The notes: generated by a model not told the origin, from the sequence alone. 64,000 nt of DNA from Planktosalinus sp963975935 (GCA_963975935.1 CAXBIQ010000007.1:121617-185616), one strand, 5' to 3'. Shown: positions 16,905 through 26,872, numbered from the stretch's first letter. Numbers and translations are program-made.

Positions 16905-18539
16905 ATGCCCAAAAAATACAGGATTTTATTTCTGGGAATACTTTTAGCCCTTTTTCCATTAATTTGTTTTGCTGTTATTGGTGTATATTATACAAGCCAG
17001 TTTAAGTATTATCTAAAAGAAATTGTAGATTTCGGACTATGCACTTTTATACTCTACGCTCTTGGTTTTTTAATTTTTAAAGGAAGTAGCAGGCTGTATT
17101 GGTTTTTTGTCTCAACAACATTTTTATACTTACTAAGTATACTAAAGACCGGTTTTTATTACTTATTTCAATCAAAAATTAACATTTCAGCTTTTTACAT
17201 TGTCTTTGAAACTACCGGAAATGAATCTGCAGGTTTTATGGCAACATACCTTGAACCCGGACTTATACTACTGTTATTATTCTTTGTTATTTTTTTATTT
17301 TGGCATTTTAAAATTTTAATTCGCTTATATAAAACTGAAAATTGGATTTTTATTGCACCGGCATTCAAGCTAAAAAATATTCTTGTATTTCTTATTTTGA
17401 TTGGTGGTATTGTAGGTTCTTTTTATACGATTAACCTAAAGTTGCGAGGTAATAATATTATCCATTTAGCAAAGGACTCCTATATTTCATATATTGAAGC
17501 CCAGGATTTATTCCAAACAAACCTGGTAAAACCCACTTCGGAACATTTCACAAACGTAAAAGCAAGTGATAGTGCCCAGACATATATTGTCATAATTGGT
17601 GAATCTACTTCTTCACGAAATATGGGATTATATGGGTATTATAGAAATACAAATCCCTTATTATCAAGTTTGGATAATGATGAAATCGTTGTTTTTAAAG
17701 ATGTTATCTCTCCACACACTCACACAATACCGTCACTCAATAAAGCTTTATCTTTAGCTAATTATGAAAATCCTGATGATCTCTATAAAGGAAGCATTGT
17801 TCAGCTAGCTAATGCAGCCGGTTTTGCGACCTATTGGATTTCAAACCAACAGCCAATAGGCATCCACGAAACACTTTTAACAGCAATGAGTAAAGCAACA
17901 AAAGAACAAATCTTTACAAACGCGTTGACAAACAAGCAACTGGAGTATGATGAAGCCCTTTTTCCACATATACAAAATGTTTTGAAAAAGCAAGAGCCAA
18001 AAAAAGTGATTTTTATACATCTAACAGGAACTCATATATCCTATAAATTTACGTATCCGAAAAGTTTTGAGCGTTTTACTGATACTCCCAAAACAAAATT
18101 TCCTTCAGCCCGCAGCAAAGAGCAAATCAATCATTATGACAATTCCATAGTATACAATGACTATATAGTATACACAATTATTCAAGAGGTTAAGAAAACA
18201 AATAGTAATTCCTATGTAGTATATTTTTCTGATCACGGCGATGAAGTCTTCCAGGATTTAGATTTTGTTGGTCACAATGAATACCACGCAAGCAAACCTA
18301 TGCATGAGATTCCTTTTATTTTATGGGCCTCAGAAAAATATCAGAATTTTAACCCCCGGTATGAAACCTTAAAAAATTATACCCACAGAAAATATATGCT
18401 CGACGACTTTATTCATAGTTTTTCAGATTTATCACAAATTAAATTTGACGAGTGGCAACCTCAGCGCAGTATTTTCAACCCTGATTTTGTTAAAAGGACT
18501 CGTATTATTAAAAAACAAATAGATTATGACAACAGGTAG
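16905..18539 (+). CDS. Phosphoethanolamine transferase (EptA/CptA-like)
   Basis: An inner-membrane enzyme moving phosphoethanolamine from phosphatidylethanolamine to a lipid A, core or other envelope acceptor. Several hydrophobic helices fill about residues 7-178. The periplasmic sulfatase-fold domain follows, with GEST at 232-235 holding the nucleophile Thr and YGYYRNTNP just after, and the metal-binding SDHGDE near residue 420, then VGHNEYHASKPMHEIPFILW. The 544-residue length is normal. It overlaps the next gene by 14 bp, so the two are translationally linked. Acceptor unknown. Confidence 0.85.
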   Translation: MPKKYRILFLGILLALFPLICFAVIGVYYTSQFKYYLKEIVDFGLCTFILYALGFLIFKGSSRLYWFFVSTTFLYLLSILKTGFYYLFQSKINISAFYIVFETTGNESAGFMATYLEPGLILLLLFFVIFLFWHFKILIRLYKTENWIFIAPAFKLKNILVFLILIGGIVGSFYTINLKLRGNNIIHLAKDSYISYIEAQDLFQTNLVKPTSEHFTNVKASDSAQTYIVIIGESTSSRNMGLYGYYRNTNPLLSSLDNDEIVVFKDVISPHTHTIPSLNKALSLANYENPDDLYKGSIVQLANAAGFATYWISNQQPIGIHETLLTAMSKATKEQIFTNALTNKQLEYDEALFPHIQNVLKKQEPKKVIFIHLTGTHISYKFTYPKSFERFTDTPKTKFPSARSKEQINHYDNSIVYNDYIVYTIIQEVKKTNSNSYVVYFSDHGDEVFQDLDFVGHNEYHASKPMHEIPFILWASEKYQNFNPRYETLKNYTHRKYMLDDFIHSFSDLSQIKFDEWQPQRSIFNPDFVKRTRIIKKQIDYDNR

Positions 18540-19284
18540 TTTATTTAAAGTGGTTTTTCTTTTTCTGGTCGTATTAACTATATTAATAACATTGCCTTAC
18601 CTCCTTTTTAAAACTGAATATTACATTTATTCAAACAAAATATGGGCGCATCGGGTGAACAGTCTGGAAAAATTGAAACAAACACAGGAAAAATATGAAG
18701 GTATTGAGTTAGACCTTGTTTTTGATATATCGACAAATACATTTGATGTAAACCATCCTCCGGCTAAATCAATTGACCTTACACTTGATGAATTCCTCGA
18801 ACACTTAAATAAACATGAAATAAAAGGCCTTTGGTTTGATTTTAAAAACCTTAATAAGAAGAACACAGAAGAATCTTTTACAAGGCTAGATTATTTAGTA
18901 AAAAAACACGGTATACCCCCAGAAAAAATAATAGTAGAATCACAACAGCCTGAATTTCTTCAAATGTTTAATCATTCAGGATTTAAAACCAGTTACTATT
19001 TACCCAGTGCTTTAAATCAACTTTCAGAAAAAAAATTAAAAATAAAACTCTCTGAAATTCAAAATAAAATTCATCTATATCCCACAACGGCCATTTCAAC
19101 AAACATCAATGACTACATAATTATCAAAGAGCATTTCCCATCAAAAGTTAAATACCTCTGGGCAATAGACAAAATATATACAACAAGAGTATTTAAAAAT
19201 TACTACCAAACCCAAAAAGTACTGCGTGACCCAAAAGTAGAAGTGCTCTTAGTGCGGGTTAATTCAAAAACAGGTCACAGGTGA
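18526..19284 (+). CDS. GDPD/PLC-like protein with FAM151/Menorin-type motifs
   Basis: A 252-residue protein with one N-terminal membrane anchor (about 5-28) and a domain outside the membrane. The stretch from Trp40 reads W-x-H-x-x-N-S (H42, N45), IELD (E61, D63), NHPP (H77), then LDEFL and KGLWFDFK (D105, K107). This order, H..N, E-x-D, HPP, KG..DFK, is that of FAM151/Menorin-like members of the PLC-like phosphodiesterase superfamily and resembles glycerophosphodiesterases. It overlaps the phosphoethanolamine transferase by 14 bp, so it may act on a phosphodiester substrate or product of that reaction; this is inference. Confidence 0.6.
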   Translation: MTTGSLFKVVFLFLVVLTILITLPYLLFKTEYYIYSNKIWAHRVNSLEKLKQTQEKYEGIELDLVFDISTNTFDVNHPPAKSIDLTLDEFLEHLNKHEIKGLWFDFKNLNKKNTEESFTRLDYLVKKHGIPPEKIIVESQQPEFLQMFNHSGFKTSYYLPSALNQLSEKKLKIKLSEIQNKIHLYPTTAISTNINDYIIIKEHFPSKVKYLWAIDKIYTTRVFKNYYQTQKVLRDPKVEVLLVRVNSKTGHR

Positions 19285-22200
19285 TTATTTCTTAATTTTT
19301 GAATAATACTTTCTGTCCTTAAAATAAGCAACAGTTGAAAGTATAATCACAAATCCAACAGTATAATATATAAATGCGGGAGTTATGGGTTTATCACCAC
19401 TAGCATATGAGTGTAAGCCTACCAGGTAAAAATTTACTCCAAAATATGTCATCATTATAGCAGCAAATGCTACTATGGACATCACGTTGTAAAACCACCT
19501 GCTGCGCAAACCGGGAATCAAGCGCATATGAATAACAAAAGCATACACCATAATACTTATCAATGCCCAGGTTTCTTTTGGATCCCAGCCCCAATATCGT
19601 CCCCAGCTTTCATTGGCCCACATACCACCTAAAAAGTTTCCAATAGTTAGAAGAACAATACCCACGGTCAATGCCATTTCATTAATAATGGTTAACTCCC
19701 TGATATTAATGTCCATTTTTGCTTTGTTTTTCTTGGTCGTAAGAATCATTAAAAGCAATGCTGTTGCTCCAAGAATCATTCCCAGTGTAAAGGGTCCATA
19801 ACTACCCACAATAACCGAGACATGTATCATAAGCCAGTATGAGTCAAGTACCGGTTGTAAATTTGCAATGGAAGGATCCATCCAGTTCTGGTGAGCTACC
19901 CATAAAACTATGGAAGCCACAAAGGCTGTTGAAGCAATGGTAAGATTTGATTTTCGTCCAAAGGCCAAACCGAAAAACACAGTTGCCCAAGCCACATATA
20001 TCACTGATTCATACGCATCACTCCAGGGAGCATGGCCACTTACATACCAACGCAGTATCAGCCCAAGCGTCATCAGAATAAAAAAGAACCAGATAATATA
20101 TTTGCAGATATTCACCAGACGTGAAAGCAATTTATTTTTATCCTTAAAAATCTGAACAATCAGAAAAACAAACATAAGGATCCCTATCAAAAGAAAGTAA
20201 GTATAGAGACGGTTGAATATGTCTATTTTATTGTAAAGTATCTCAGCTTTAACCCTGTTTTCACTGGGCATTATGGAACTGCCATGACGCTTTTGATAAT
20301 TTGTAATACTTTCCAGATATTCATCTGCTTTTGAATAATCACCGGTTTCCCTTGCATCTTTTAACGATCTAAAATACAACGGGAGAATATTTCGTGTATA
20401 AAGTGAATCTGACCCCTGAATACCTGCTGATTGCAATTCCGGGAACGAAACCCATGTATTATTCTGATCATCGGGAATAGGGAAAATTCTCAAAATGGTA
20501 CCGCTCAACCCTTGATTTAAAAGATAAAGACTTTCATAGGTCTTCAAAAGGTCTTTTTCAAACTGATCGGGTGTTGCTTTTTTAGAAGCTTCTTCGAGGT
20601 AAGGCCCTATTTTGCTGTTTCCCTGACTGTCAAACATTTCTATCAAGGAAACATTCTTCCGGTCTTCTGAAACATCAAGCACCTTTCTAATGCTATCATT
20701 CCCGCGTTTTAGTCTGATAAGGGGAATTTCTACCCAAAGCCTGGGAAACTCACTCATAGACAAAAACACCTGATTGGCGTCCAAACTTTTATAATGATCA
20801 CTTTTACTAACTTTTCTCAGCAATTCTGAAGCAAAGGTGTTAACGGGCTTCATCCTTCCACCCTCATCTTGGATTACCAATTGTCCAAATTTTGCAGCGT
20901 GGTCTTTATCAACAACATTTGCAAATATTATGGAATCCAATTGATTATCCTCTGTCTCCCGGTGCTGGTGTGCATCCTGTGAAAAACCAAATGTACCCAC
21001 TAATAGAAGTGCCAGTGTGGAAAGTGCTGCTTTTTTCTTCTTAACCTTATCAAGCATTTTTTTCAAGGAACCAAAGCGGCTGTTTTTATCAAAAAGTATT
21101 GCCATTAATCCAAAGTATAAGAGTAAATAACCAATATATGTCGTCCAAGTTCCCCAAAAATCATGGTTTACAGAGAGTACTGTTCCCAATTCATCCGGAT
21201 CAAAACTGGCCTGAAAGAAACGATATCCTTTATGATCAAGGATGTTATTCATATATATGTCATAATCAAAAGAAGTATTGTCAGGATTGTTTACGGTTAC
21301 TTTACTCATAAAAGACGAATAAGCTGTCTCTGTTCCCGGATATTTTTCAGCTATAAAATCATTCAGGGTGATGCTGAATGGCAACTCAATCTCTTTGGAA
21401 CCATAGACGAAATGAAATTCAAGCCCCCCCAGCTCTACCGTGGTTGGCTTAGGAACAAAACCTTGTCCACCAAGGAGTTTTACAATTTTAGCTTCGTTGT
21501 TTGTTGTGGCTTTAACTACCAGTGCATCCATGTTGGAAGGTTCTTCTTCTGTAGCTTTGACAAGGTCAAACTCACCTTCTACAATGGGGTCAGGGATCAC
21601 AAACCCCATTCCTGCCATTTGATATAAAGATCTCAATTGCAAAGGTTGAAGGCTGTCTTCAACAACCCGCCCTTCCATTTGATCTGCCATTCTGGTAAAA
21701 CCTCCTGAGAAAGGTGTGTAAAGTTGATACCCATTCTCTTCATCATGAATTATATTGATAGCGCCTTCCGTAAAATTATTCAGGGCAAACAACACCCCAT
21801 GAATACTGGAAACTTCCCCGTCTTTGAGCCAGTGCGAATGCCTGTTGCCCCCTTCGGCTTCTACCAGTTTTAAATAGTGCATACCACTTTCTGCAGGTAC
21901 AACTGTCTCGACAGCTCCTTTTATATAATCTACATACTCAATGGTAATGGGTTGATCGTTATAATCTGTTTGAATTTCAAAATCATTATCAAGACGTTCA
22001 GAGAGCAAGAGTCTTTTTTCGTGCTTTCTCCGCTGAGGTACACCGTCTATTTCATAATCACCGTCTATCAGAGTAGTTAGGTATACCTTTTCAGAAAGCA
22101 TGGTGTTTTCTGTAGCACCCTCCCTTATGGCAATTACCCCTTCATAACCAATGTAACGGGTTATAAACGCACCAAAGATAATAAGTATAAAAGACAAGTG

Positions 22201-22455
22201 GATAATGAGCATCGACCACTTCTCTTTTCTCCACAATCCATATTTGGGTATGTTGCCTATAAAGTTAATAACAAAAACCACCATTATGGCTTCAAACCAC
22301 CAGGCATTGTAGACCAACGTCCTTGAATATGGCGTTGGAGAAGTTGTTTGCTGTGCGTCGAGAAAAGTACCAATTCCCATCGCAATGGCAAAAACTATAA
22401 ATAAAATTCCGGTAAGTCTTGTTGAAAATAAAAAGGAAGCAATCTTTTTTTGCAT
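19285..22455 (-). CDS. ccsBA: Fused cytochrome c biogenesis protein CcsB-CcsA
   Basis: System II haem delivery and ligation to periplasmic c-type cytochromes. The 1056-residue protein joins an N-terminal ResB/CcsB part (membrane segments near 8-25, 50-68, 82-100 and about 440-460 with a large periplasmic domain between) to a C-terminal CcsA part with the tryptophan-rich haem motif WGRYWGWDPKETW near residue 958. A second periplasmic domain of about 250 residues, after a signal-like segment ending GTFGFSQ near 495, lies between the halves. Such fusions are usual in Bacteroidetes. It abuts the convergent GDPD-like gene with no gap. Confidence 0.92.
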   Translation of the reverse strand: MQKKIASFLFSTRLTGILFIVFAIAMGIGTFLDAQQTTSPTPYSRTLVYNAWWFEAIMVVFVINFIGNIPKYGLWRKEKWSMLIIHLSFILIIFGAFITRYIGYEGVIAIREGATENTMLSEKVYLTTLIDGDYEIDGVPQRRKHEKRLLLSERLDNDFEIQTDYNDQPITIEYVDYIKGAVETVVPAESGMHYLKLVEAEGGNRHSHWLKDGEVSSIHGVLFALNNFTEGAINIIHDEENGYQLYTPFSGGFTRMADQMEGRVVEDSLQPLQLRSLYQMAGMGFVIPDPIVEGEFDLVKATEEEPSNMDALVVKATTNNEAKIVKLLGGQGFVPKPTTVELGGLEFHFVYGSKEIELPFSITLNDFIAEKYPGTETAYSSFMSKVTVNNPDNTSFDYDIYMNNILDHKGYRFFQASFDPDELGTVLSVNHDFWGTWTTYIGYLLLYFGLMAILFDKNSRFGSLKKMLDKVKKKKAALSTLALLLVGTFGFSQDAHQHRETEDNQLDSIIFANVVDKDHAAKFGQLVIQDEGGRMKPVNTFASELLRKVSKSDHYKSLDANQVFLSMSEFPRLWVEIPLIRLKRGNDSIRKVLDVSEDRKNVSLIEMFDSQGNSKIGPYLEEASKKATPDQFEKDLLKTYESLYLLNQGLSGTILRIFPIPDDQNNTWVSFPELQSAGIQGSDSLYTRNILPLYFRSLKDARETGDYSKADEYLESITNYQKRHGSSIMPSENRVKAEILYNKIDIFNRLYTYFLLIGILMFVFLIVQIFKDKNKLLSRLVNICKYIIWFFFILMTLGLILRWYVSGHAPWSDAYESVIYVAWATVFFGLAFGRKSNLTIASTAFVASIVLWVAHQNWMDPSIANLQPVLDSYWLMIHVSVIVGSYGPFTLGMILGATALLLMILTTKKNKAKMDINIRELTIINEMALTVGIVLLTIGNFLGGMWANESWGRYWGWDPKETWALISIMVYAFVIHMRLIPGLRSRWFYNVMSIVAFAAIMMTYFGVNFYLVGLHSYASGDKPITPAFIYYTVGFVIILSTVAYFKDRKYYSKIKK

Positions 22456-22484
22456 GATCGAATTTCAATTGAAATAAATTGGTG

Positions 22485-22492
22485 CAAATTTA
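22485..22492 (-). promoter_or_regulatory. Candidate -7 box for ccsBA
   Basis: On the minus strand TAAATTTG, followed by C as in the strong TAnnTTTGC form, 29 bp before the ccsBA ATG. Confidence 0.5.
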
Positions 22493-22565
22493 CTGAATTT
22501 TGTTGGTATTGCAGGTTTAACAAGAAGGTGTTTTTTGTTAATGTTTTGTTGCTTATTTTAGCCTT

Positions 22566-23333
22566 ATGATAGATGTAGTAATTATAGGTGCCGGCAATGT
22601 TGCTTCCCATCTTATAGAGGCGTTTAGCTCTTCTGAAAAAGTGAATGTTATTCAGGTTTATAACCGTACCTCTCAGTCACTGGAAAGCCTTGATTTCAGC
22701 GGAAGCAAAACAACAGACTTAAAGAAACTTGTAAAGGCTGACTGTTATATAATATCAGTACCCGATGATGCTGTAGCGGAAGTATCCCAAAAGTTGACTT
22801 TCCAAAACAGCCTTGTTGTCCACACGTCCGGCAGTGTTTCTTTGACTGAATTAGACCCAAAAAACAGACGCGGTGTCTTTTACCCCTTACAAACCTTTAC
22901 TAAAGGAAAAGCTGTTGATTTTTCACAAATTCCCATATGCATTGAAGCAGAGAATGATGAAGATCTAAAATTTCTGTCACTTTTAGCATCTTATATTTCA
23001 GAGACACAGTTTGAAGTCAATTCCGAAAAGCGCAAACAACTTCACCTTGCAGCTGTATTTGTATGTAATTTTGTAAACCACCTCTATCACATTGGGTACC
23101 AAATAACTTCTGAAAGTGAAATACCCTTTTCAGTATTGGAACCTTTAATTCTTGAGACTGCCCAAAAGGTACAGGGTTCATTACCATCAGACATGCAAAC
23201 CGGCCCCGCTAAAAGAAATGACCAAAAAACCATGGCAAAACATCTGGATGCTTTAGATTTGCAAGAGCACAAAGAAATATACAAACTCCTTTCACAGGAA
23301 ATCACCAAAACATATGGAGGAAAAAAGTTATAA
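22566..23333 (+). CDS. Rossmann-fold plus DUF2520 oxidoreductase-like protein
   Basis: A 255-residue protein with an NAD(P)-binding Rossmann start (VVIIGAGNVASHL) and a C-terminal helical DUF2520 domain with HLAAVFVCNFVNHLY, where the family has its conserved His/Asn. The HTSGSVSL and FYPLQTFTKG stretches are family hallmarks. The group resembles ketopantoate and pyrroline reductases, but its substrate is not known. It starts the plus-strand gene run up to 31184 and overlaps the next gene by 20 bp. Confidence 0.85.
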   Translation: MIDVVIIGAGNVASHLIEAFSSSEKVNVIQVYNRTSQSLESLDFSGSKTTDLKKLVKADCYIISVPDDAVAEVSQKLTFQNSLVVHTSGSVSLTELDPKNRRGVFYPLQTFTKGKAVDFSQIPICIEAENDEDLKFLSLLASYISETQFEVNSEKRKQLHLAAVFVCNFVNHLYHIGYQITSESEIPFSVLEPLILETAQKVQGSLPSDMQTGPAKRNDQKTMAKHLDALDLQEHKEIYKLLSQEITKTYGGKKL

Positions 23334-23844
23334 AGAGTATCTGCAACACATCACCACTTTTGTGTTTGATGTTGACGGGGTCCTGACAGACGGAAGCATC
23401 TCAGTTACAACTGAAGGTGAAATGCTGCGCACCATGAGCATTAAAGACGGTTATGCCCTGAAAACAGCTGTTGAGCAGGGTTATAATGTGTGTGTGATTT
23501 CCGGCGGAAGCAATGAAGGTGTAAGATTGCGCTTGCGCGGACTTGGACTGACAGACATCCATCTGGGTGTTCAGCACAAAACAGACACACTTGATGAGTA
23601 TCTTGATGTATATGGTATTAAACATGAGAACGTGCTTTATATGGGAGATGACATCCCGGACCTGTATGTGATGCAGCAAGTGGGGCTTCCCACCTGCCCT
23701 CAGGATGCCGCACCGGAAATCAAGGCCATTTCAAAATACATATCACACAGAAACGGTGGCAAAGGCTGTGTGCGTGACGTCATAGAACAAGTGCTTAAAG
23801 TACAGGGGAAATGGGCTGTTAACAAAGATGCCAAACTGGATTAA
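23314..23844 (+). CDS. kdsC: KDO 8-phosphate phosphatase, HAD family (KdsC-like)
   Basis: Removes phosphate from 3-deoxy-D-manno-octulosonate 8-phosphate for lipopolysaccharide inner core. A cap-less HAD protein of 176 residues with the nucleophile motif DVDGVLTDG (D19, D21), ISGGS as motif II, K-containing loop near VQHKTD, and MGDDIPD as motif IV. These match the tetrameric KdsC group. Partner enzyme KdsD is encoded at 47912-48877. It overlaps the DUF2520 gene. Confidence 0.85.
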   Translation: MEEKSYKEYLQHITTFVFDVDGVLTDGSISVTTEGEMLRTMSIKDGYALKTAVEQGYNVCVISGGSNEGVRLRLRGLGLTDIHLGVQHKTDTLDEYLDVYGIKHENVLYMGDDIPDLYVMQQVGLPTCPQDAAPEIKAISKYISHRNGGKGCVRDVIEQVLKVQGKWAVNKDAKLD

Positions 23845-23858
23845 AACCGCTTACTGAT

Positions 23859-24773
23859 ATGCTTCCACTTTTAAACCTCATACGGTATAAAAACCTGCTT
23901 TTTATCATTATCATCCAATTGCTCATAAAATATGCATTGTTTGAGCCTTTTGATATTGATACTTCTTTATCTGCATTTCAATATGCCTTGCTTGTTTTAA
24001 GCACGATTTCAATTGCAGCTGGCGGGTATGTTATTAATGATATTTACGACATAAGGACAGATGCCATCAACAAACCCAATAAAAGGCTCATCGGAAAAAA
24101 AATAACGGAGCAAACAGCCTATAATTATTATATCGCCTGTAATGTGATAGGCGTTGGTATTGGGTTTTACCTGGCAAATTTTATTGACAGACCCGGCTTT
24201 GCAGCCATTTTTATTATCATATCGGCATTACTGTACCTGTATGCTTCTTATCTGAAATCTATTGTGTTGGTTGGAAACATTGTAGTTGCTGTACTGGTGG
24301 CCATGACCATTATGATTGTTGGTATTTTTGATTTGTTCCCTGCGATTACAGACCAAAACCTGCAATCACTTTCCACGATATTCTACATCCTTCTGGATTA
24401 TGCGTTGTTTGCTTTGTTGCTCACGTTCATCCGTGAAATCGTCAAGGATATTGAGGATATCAATGGTGATAAAAATGTAGGAATGCAGACCCTTCCCATC
24501 CTTATCGGAAGGAAGCGCTCCGGACTAACAGTTTTTGTCCTGACTGCCGCTACCATTGCTATTGTAGTTTATTACATTTATACCTATATGTATACACAGC
24601 AAATTGCAATGCTCTATTTTTTGTTTTTTGTCATTGCCCCGTTGCTGTATTTTTGTATTAAAATCCTTTCAGCTGAAAAGCAAAAAGACTATCATACACT
24701 TTCCGGCATTTTAAAAATCACGATGTTTTTTGGAATGCTTTCATTATTGCTTTATCCTTTTTTATTAACGTAA
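23859..24773 (+). CDS. UbiA family prenyltransferase
   Basis: A 304-residue polytopic enzyme that attaches a polyprenyl group to an acceptor. The first Asp-rich motif NDIYDIRTDAINKPNKRL (N-D-x-x-D-x-x-x-D) and the second motif REIVKDIEDINGDKNVG are complete. About eight to nine membrane segments are seen. Flavobacterial homologues are often annotated as geranylgeranylglycerol-phosphate geranylgeranyltransferases; acceptor and chain length cannot be settled by sequence. It lies 14 bp after kdsC and 8 bp before maf. Confidence 0.82.
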   Translation: MLPLLNLIRYKNLLFIIIIQLLIKYALFEPFDIDTSLSAFQYALLVLSTISIAAGGYVINDIYDIRTDAINKPNKRLIGKKITEQTAYNYYIACNVIGVGIGFYLANFIDRPGFAAIFIIISALLYLYASYLKSIVLVGNIVVAVLVAMTIMIVGIFDLFPAITDQNLQSLSTIFYILLDYALFALLLTFIREIVKDIEDINGDKNVGMQTLPILIGRKRSGLTVFVLTAATIAIVVYYIYTYMYTQQIAMLYFLFFVIAPLLYFCIKILSAEKQKDYHTLSGILKITMFFGMLSLLLYPFLLT

Positions 24774-24781
24774 ACCGTCTT

Positions 24782-25369
24782 ATGCTTGCTTCTCTTTTAA
24801 AAGATTTTAATATTATTCTGGCTTCGGGTTCTCCCAGAAGACAGCAGTTTTTTACGGAACTCAATATTGATTTTTCGATACAGTTAAGACCCGTTGATGA
24901 GGTTTATCCTGATGAAATAAAAGGGAAAGAAATTGCACATTATCTTTCGAAATTGAAGGCGGCCGCTTTTGATAATTTAGATAAAAACGATATCCTCATC
25001 ACAGGTGACACTATCGTTTTGCATAAAAACAGATGCCTGGGCAAACCCGAAAATTCACAAGAAGCATTTGACATGATTAAATCACTTTCAGGCAGTGTTC
25101 ACGAAGTGGTTTCGGCAGTATGCTTTACTTCCGCGGAAAAACAAGTTACTGTCAGTGATACTACTGGAGTATGGTTCAAGGAATTGACTGATGAAGAGAT
25201 TAACTATTACGTTAAAAATTACAAGCCCTTTGATAAAGCGGGTGCTTATGGTATTCAGGAATGGATAGGTGCGATTGGTGTCACTAAAATTGAAGGCTCA
25301 TACAATACCGTTATGGGATTGCCCACGCACCTTGTTTACAAAACGTTAATGGAATTTGTCAAACGCTGA
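24782..25369 (+). CDS. maf: Maf family nucleoside triphosphate pyrophosphatase
   Basis: Hydrolyses non-canonical or modified nucleoside triphosphates such as dTTP/UTP or m5-pyrimidine forms to monophosphates. The family start LASGSPRR is at residues 16-23 and the metal Asp lies in LITGDTIV; GAYGIQ near the end is the usual substrate-loop motif. The length of 195 residues is typical. In the plus-strand run with the prenyltransferase. Confidence 0.9.
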   Translation: MLASLLKDFNIILASGSPRRQQFFTELNIDFSIQLRPVDEVYPDEIKGKEIAHYLSKLKAAAFDNLDKNDILITGDTIVLHKNRCLGKPENSQEAFDMIKSLSGSVHEVVSAVCFTSAEKQVTVSDTTGVWFKELTDEEINYYVKNYKPFDKAGAYGIQEWIGAIGVTKIEGSYNTVMGLPTHLVYKTLMEFVKR

Positions 25370-25401
25370 TTTTATAGTACTTTTAGCTTAAAATTGTTTT
25401 T

Positions 25402-26289
25402 ATGATGTTTTTACAAAAAGCAATGCTTTTATTATTTTCAATTGTCCTTGTTGGCTGCAATACTACAGAAAAGGAAACCAAAGCTTTACCTAAAGCAAAA
25501 GAACGTAATGTCTCAAATGATTTTGACTCCTATTGGTTTCAGGGTCAGGCAGAAATCACTTCATACGCACTACAACAAGAGCGCTATGGTGAAATGAGGG
25601 AAGGAACCGCCGTTTTGGTTTATGTAACAGAAGATTTCCTGCCTGAAATCCAGGTTAAAGCCGATGCCCAAAATCCTGATAACATTACGGTACTGAAGCT
25701 CAACAAAATGAAAAACTTCACAACAGGTATATATCCTTATTCAATCATGACAAGTACCTTTTCCCCTGTATTTCAGGATGCACACGCGATTAAGGTTTCA
25801 AATTCTGTTCAGGAATGGTGTGGCCACGTATATGCACAAATAAACAACCGTGAGCGCTTTGAGGTTACCTCTCACTCATATTTTGAAAATGAAGCTGATG
25901 AAAGTTTTACCCTGGAAAAAACATGGCTGGAAGATGAACTTTGGACCTTACTACGCATCGACCCTGCCCTGCTCCCGCAAGGGGATATAGAGATCATCCC
26001 TTCACTGGAATACACGAGGTTACGCCATAAAGAAATAAAAGCATCACAAGCAAAGGCCGTGCTTACCAAAACCGATTCTTTATCAAATTATACCGTTAAT
26101 TATCCAACAGCCGACAGGACCCTGAGAATCTGGTTTGCCACAGAACCTCCCTTTACCATTGAAAAATGGGAGGAACAAATTGCAAACAATACCACCAAGG
26201 CGCAAAAATTAAACGATATCAAATCAGATTACTGGAACAAAAACCAAATTAAACACGAAGTTTTAAGAGATTCACTATTCAACAATTAA
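25402..26289 (+). CDS. Conserved flavobacterial lipoprotein of unknown function
   Basis: A 295-residue lipoprotein with a signal ending LFSIVLVGC and processing at the Cys. The mature part begins with a lysine-rich linker, then NDFDSYWFQGQAEITSYALQQ and a beta-rich globular domain. I do not recognise an enzymatic motif. Databases sometimes label such proteins septum formation inhibitor Maf, which I think is carried over from the neighbouring maf gene. It sits 32 bp after maf and 4 bp before the MscS-like gene. Confidence 0.75.
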   Translation: MMFLQKAMLLLFSIVLVGCNTTEKETKALPKAKERNVSNDFDSYWFQGQAEITSYALQQERYGEMREGTAVLVYVTEDFLPEIQVKADAQNPDNITVLKLNKMKNFTTGIYPYSIMTSTFSPVFQDAHAIKVSNSVQEWCGHVYAQINNRERFEVTSHSYFENEADESFTLEKTWLEDELWTLLRIDPALLPQGDIEIIPSLEYTRLRHKEIKASQAKAVLTKTDSLSNYTVNYPTADRTLRIWFATEPPFTIEKWEEQIANNTTKAQKLNDIKSDYWNKNQIKHEVLRDSLFNN

Positions 26290-26293
26290 TTAT

Positions 26294-26860
26294 ATGGATT
26301 TAACACCCATCATTCCAAAATTAGTATACACGTTTATCAGTATCGTGGTATTGCTGGTTTTAAGAGTTGTGCTATTAAGTATTGTAAAAAGAATAGCTAT
26401 AAAAAATCAAAACCTGGACAGACGCACGAAGCTCATAACCAAATATTTTGATTTTGCCATTATATTTCTTCTGGTTTTCTGGAATATACTCATTTGGGGG
26501 GTTCAATTTAGAGATGTAGGGCTTGTTTTCTCCTCTGTATTTGCTATAATTGGTGTGGCACTTTTTGCACAGTGGTCCATATTAAGCAATATTACAAGTG
26601 GTATTATTATGTTTTTTACTTTTCCTTATAAAATTGGTGATACCATCAAAATTCACGATAAGGATTTTGTGATGGAACCGCTGGTTATTGACGATATCAA
26701 TGCTTTTCAAATGATTCTGAGAAGTGAAAAAGGAGAAGTACTGTCATATCCTAACAATTTATTGCTTCAGAAAGGTATCACGCTATTGAGTGAAAGCAAT
26801 ATTATTCCTGATAAAATTGAAGAACCGGAAGAAAAAAACCTTACCCAAACCCACGACTAA
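26294..26860 (+). CDS. Small MscS-like mechanosensitive channel protein
   Basis: A 188-residue protein with three hydrophobic helices (about 8-28, 52-72 and 77-103) and the start of an MscS beta domain. The third helix AIIGVALFAQWSILSNITSGIIMFF lines the pore in MscS, and FPYKIGDTI is the conserved entry to the beta domain. It lacks the large C-terminal cytoplasmic domain, so it is a minimal form. Role in osmotic protection is inferred from the family. Confidence 0.8.
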   Translation: MDLTPIIPKLVYTFISIVVLLVLRVVLLSIVKRIAIKNQNLDRRTKLITKYFDFAIIFLLVFWNILIWGVQFRDVGLVFSSVFAIIGVALFAQWSILSNITSGIIMFFTFPYKIGDTIKIHDKDFVMEPLVIDDINAFQMILRSEKGEVLSYPNNLLLQKGITLLSESNIIPDKIEEPEEKNLTQTHD

Positions 26861-26872
26861 ATTTAATTGATA

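Noticed and set aside
21163..21627. 154-residue open frame on the plus strand
   Set aside because: Antisense to ccsBA, with no domain or start context.
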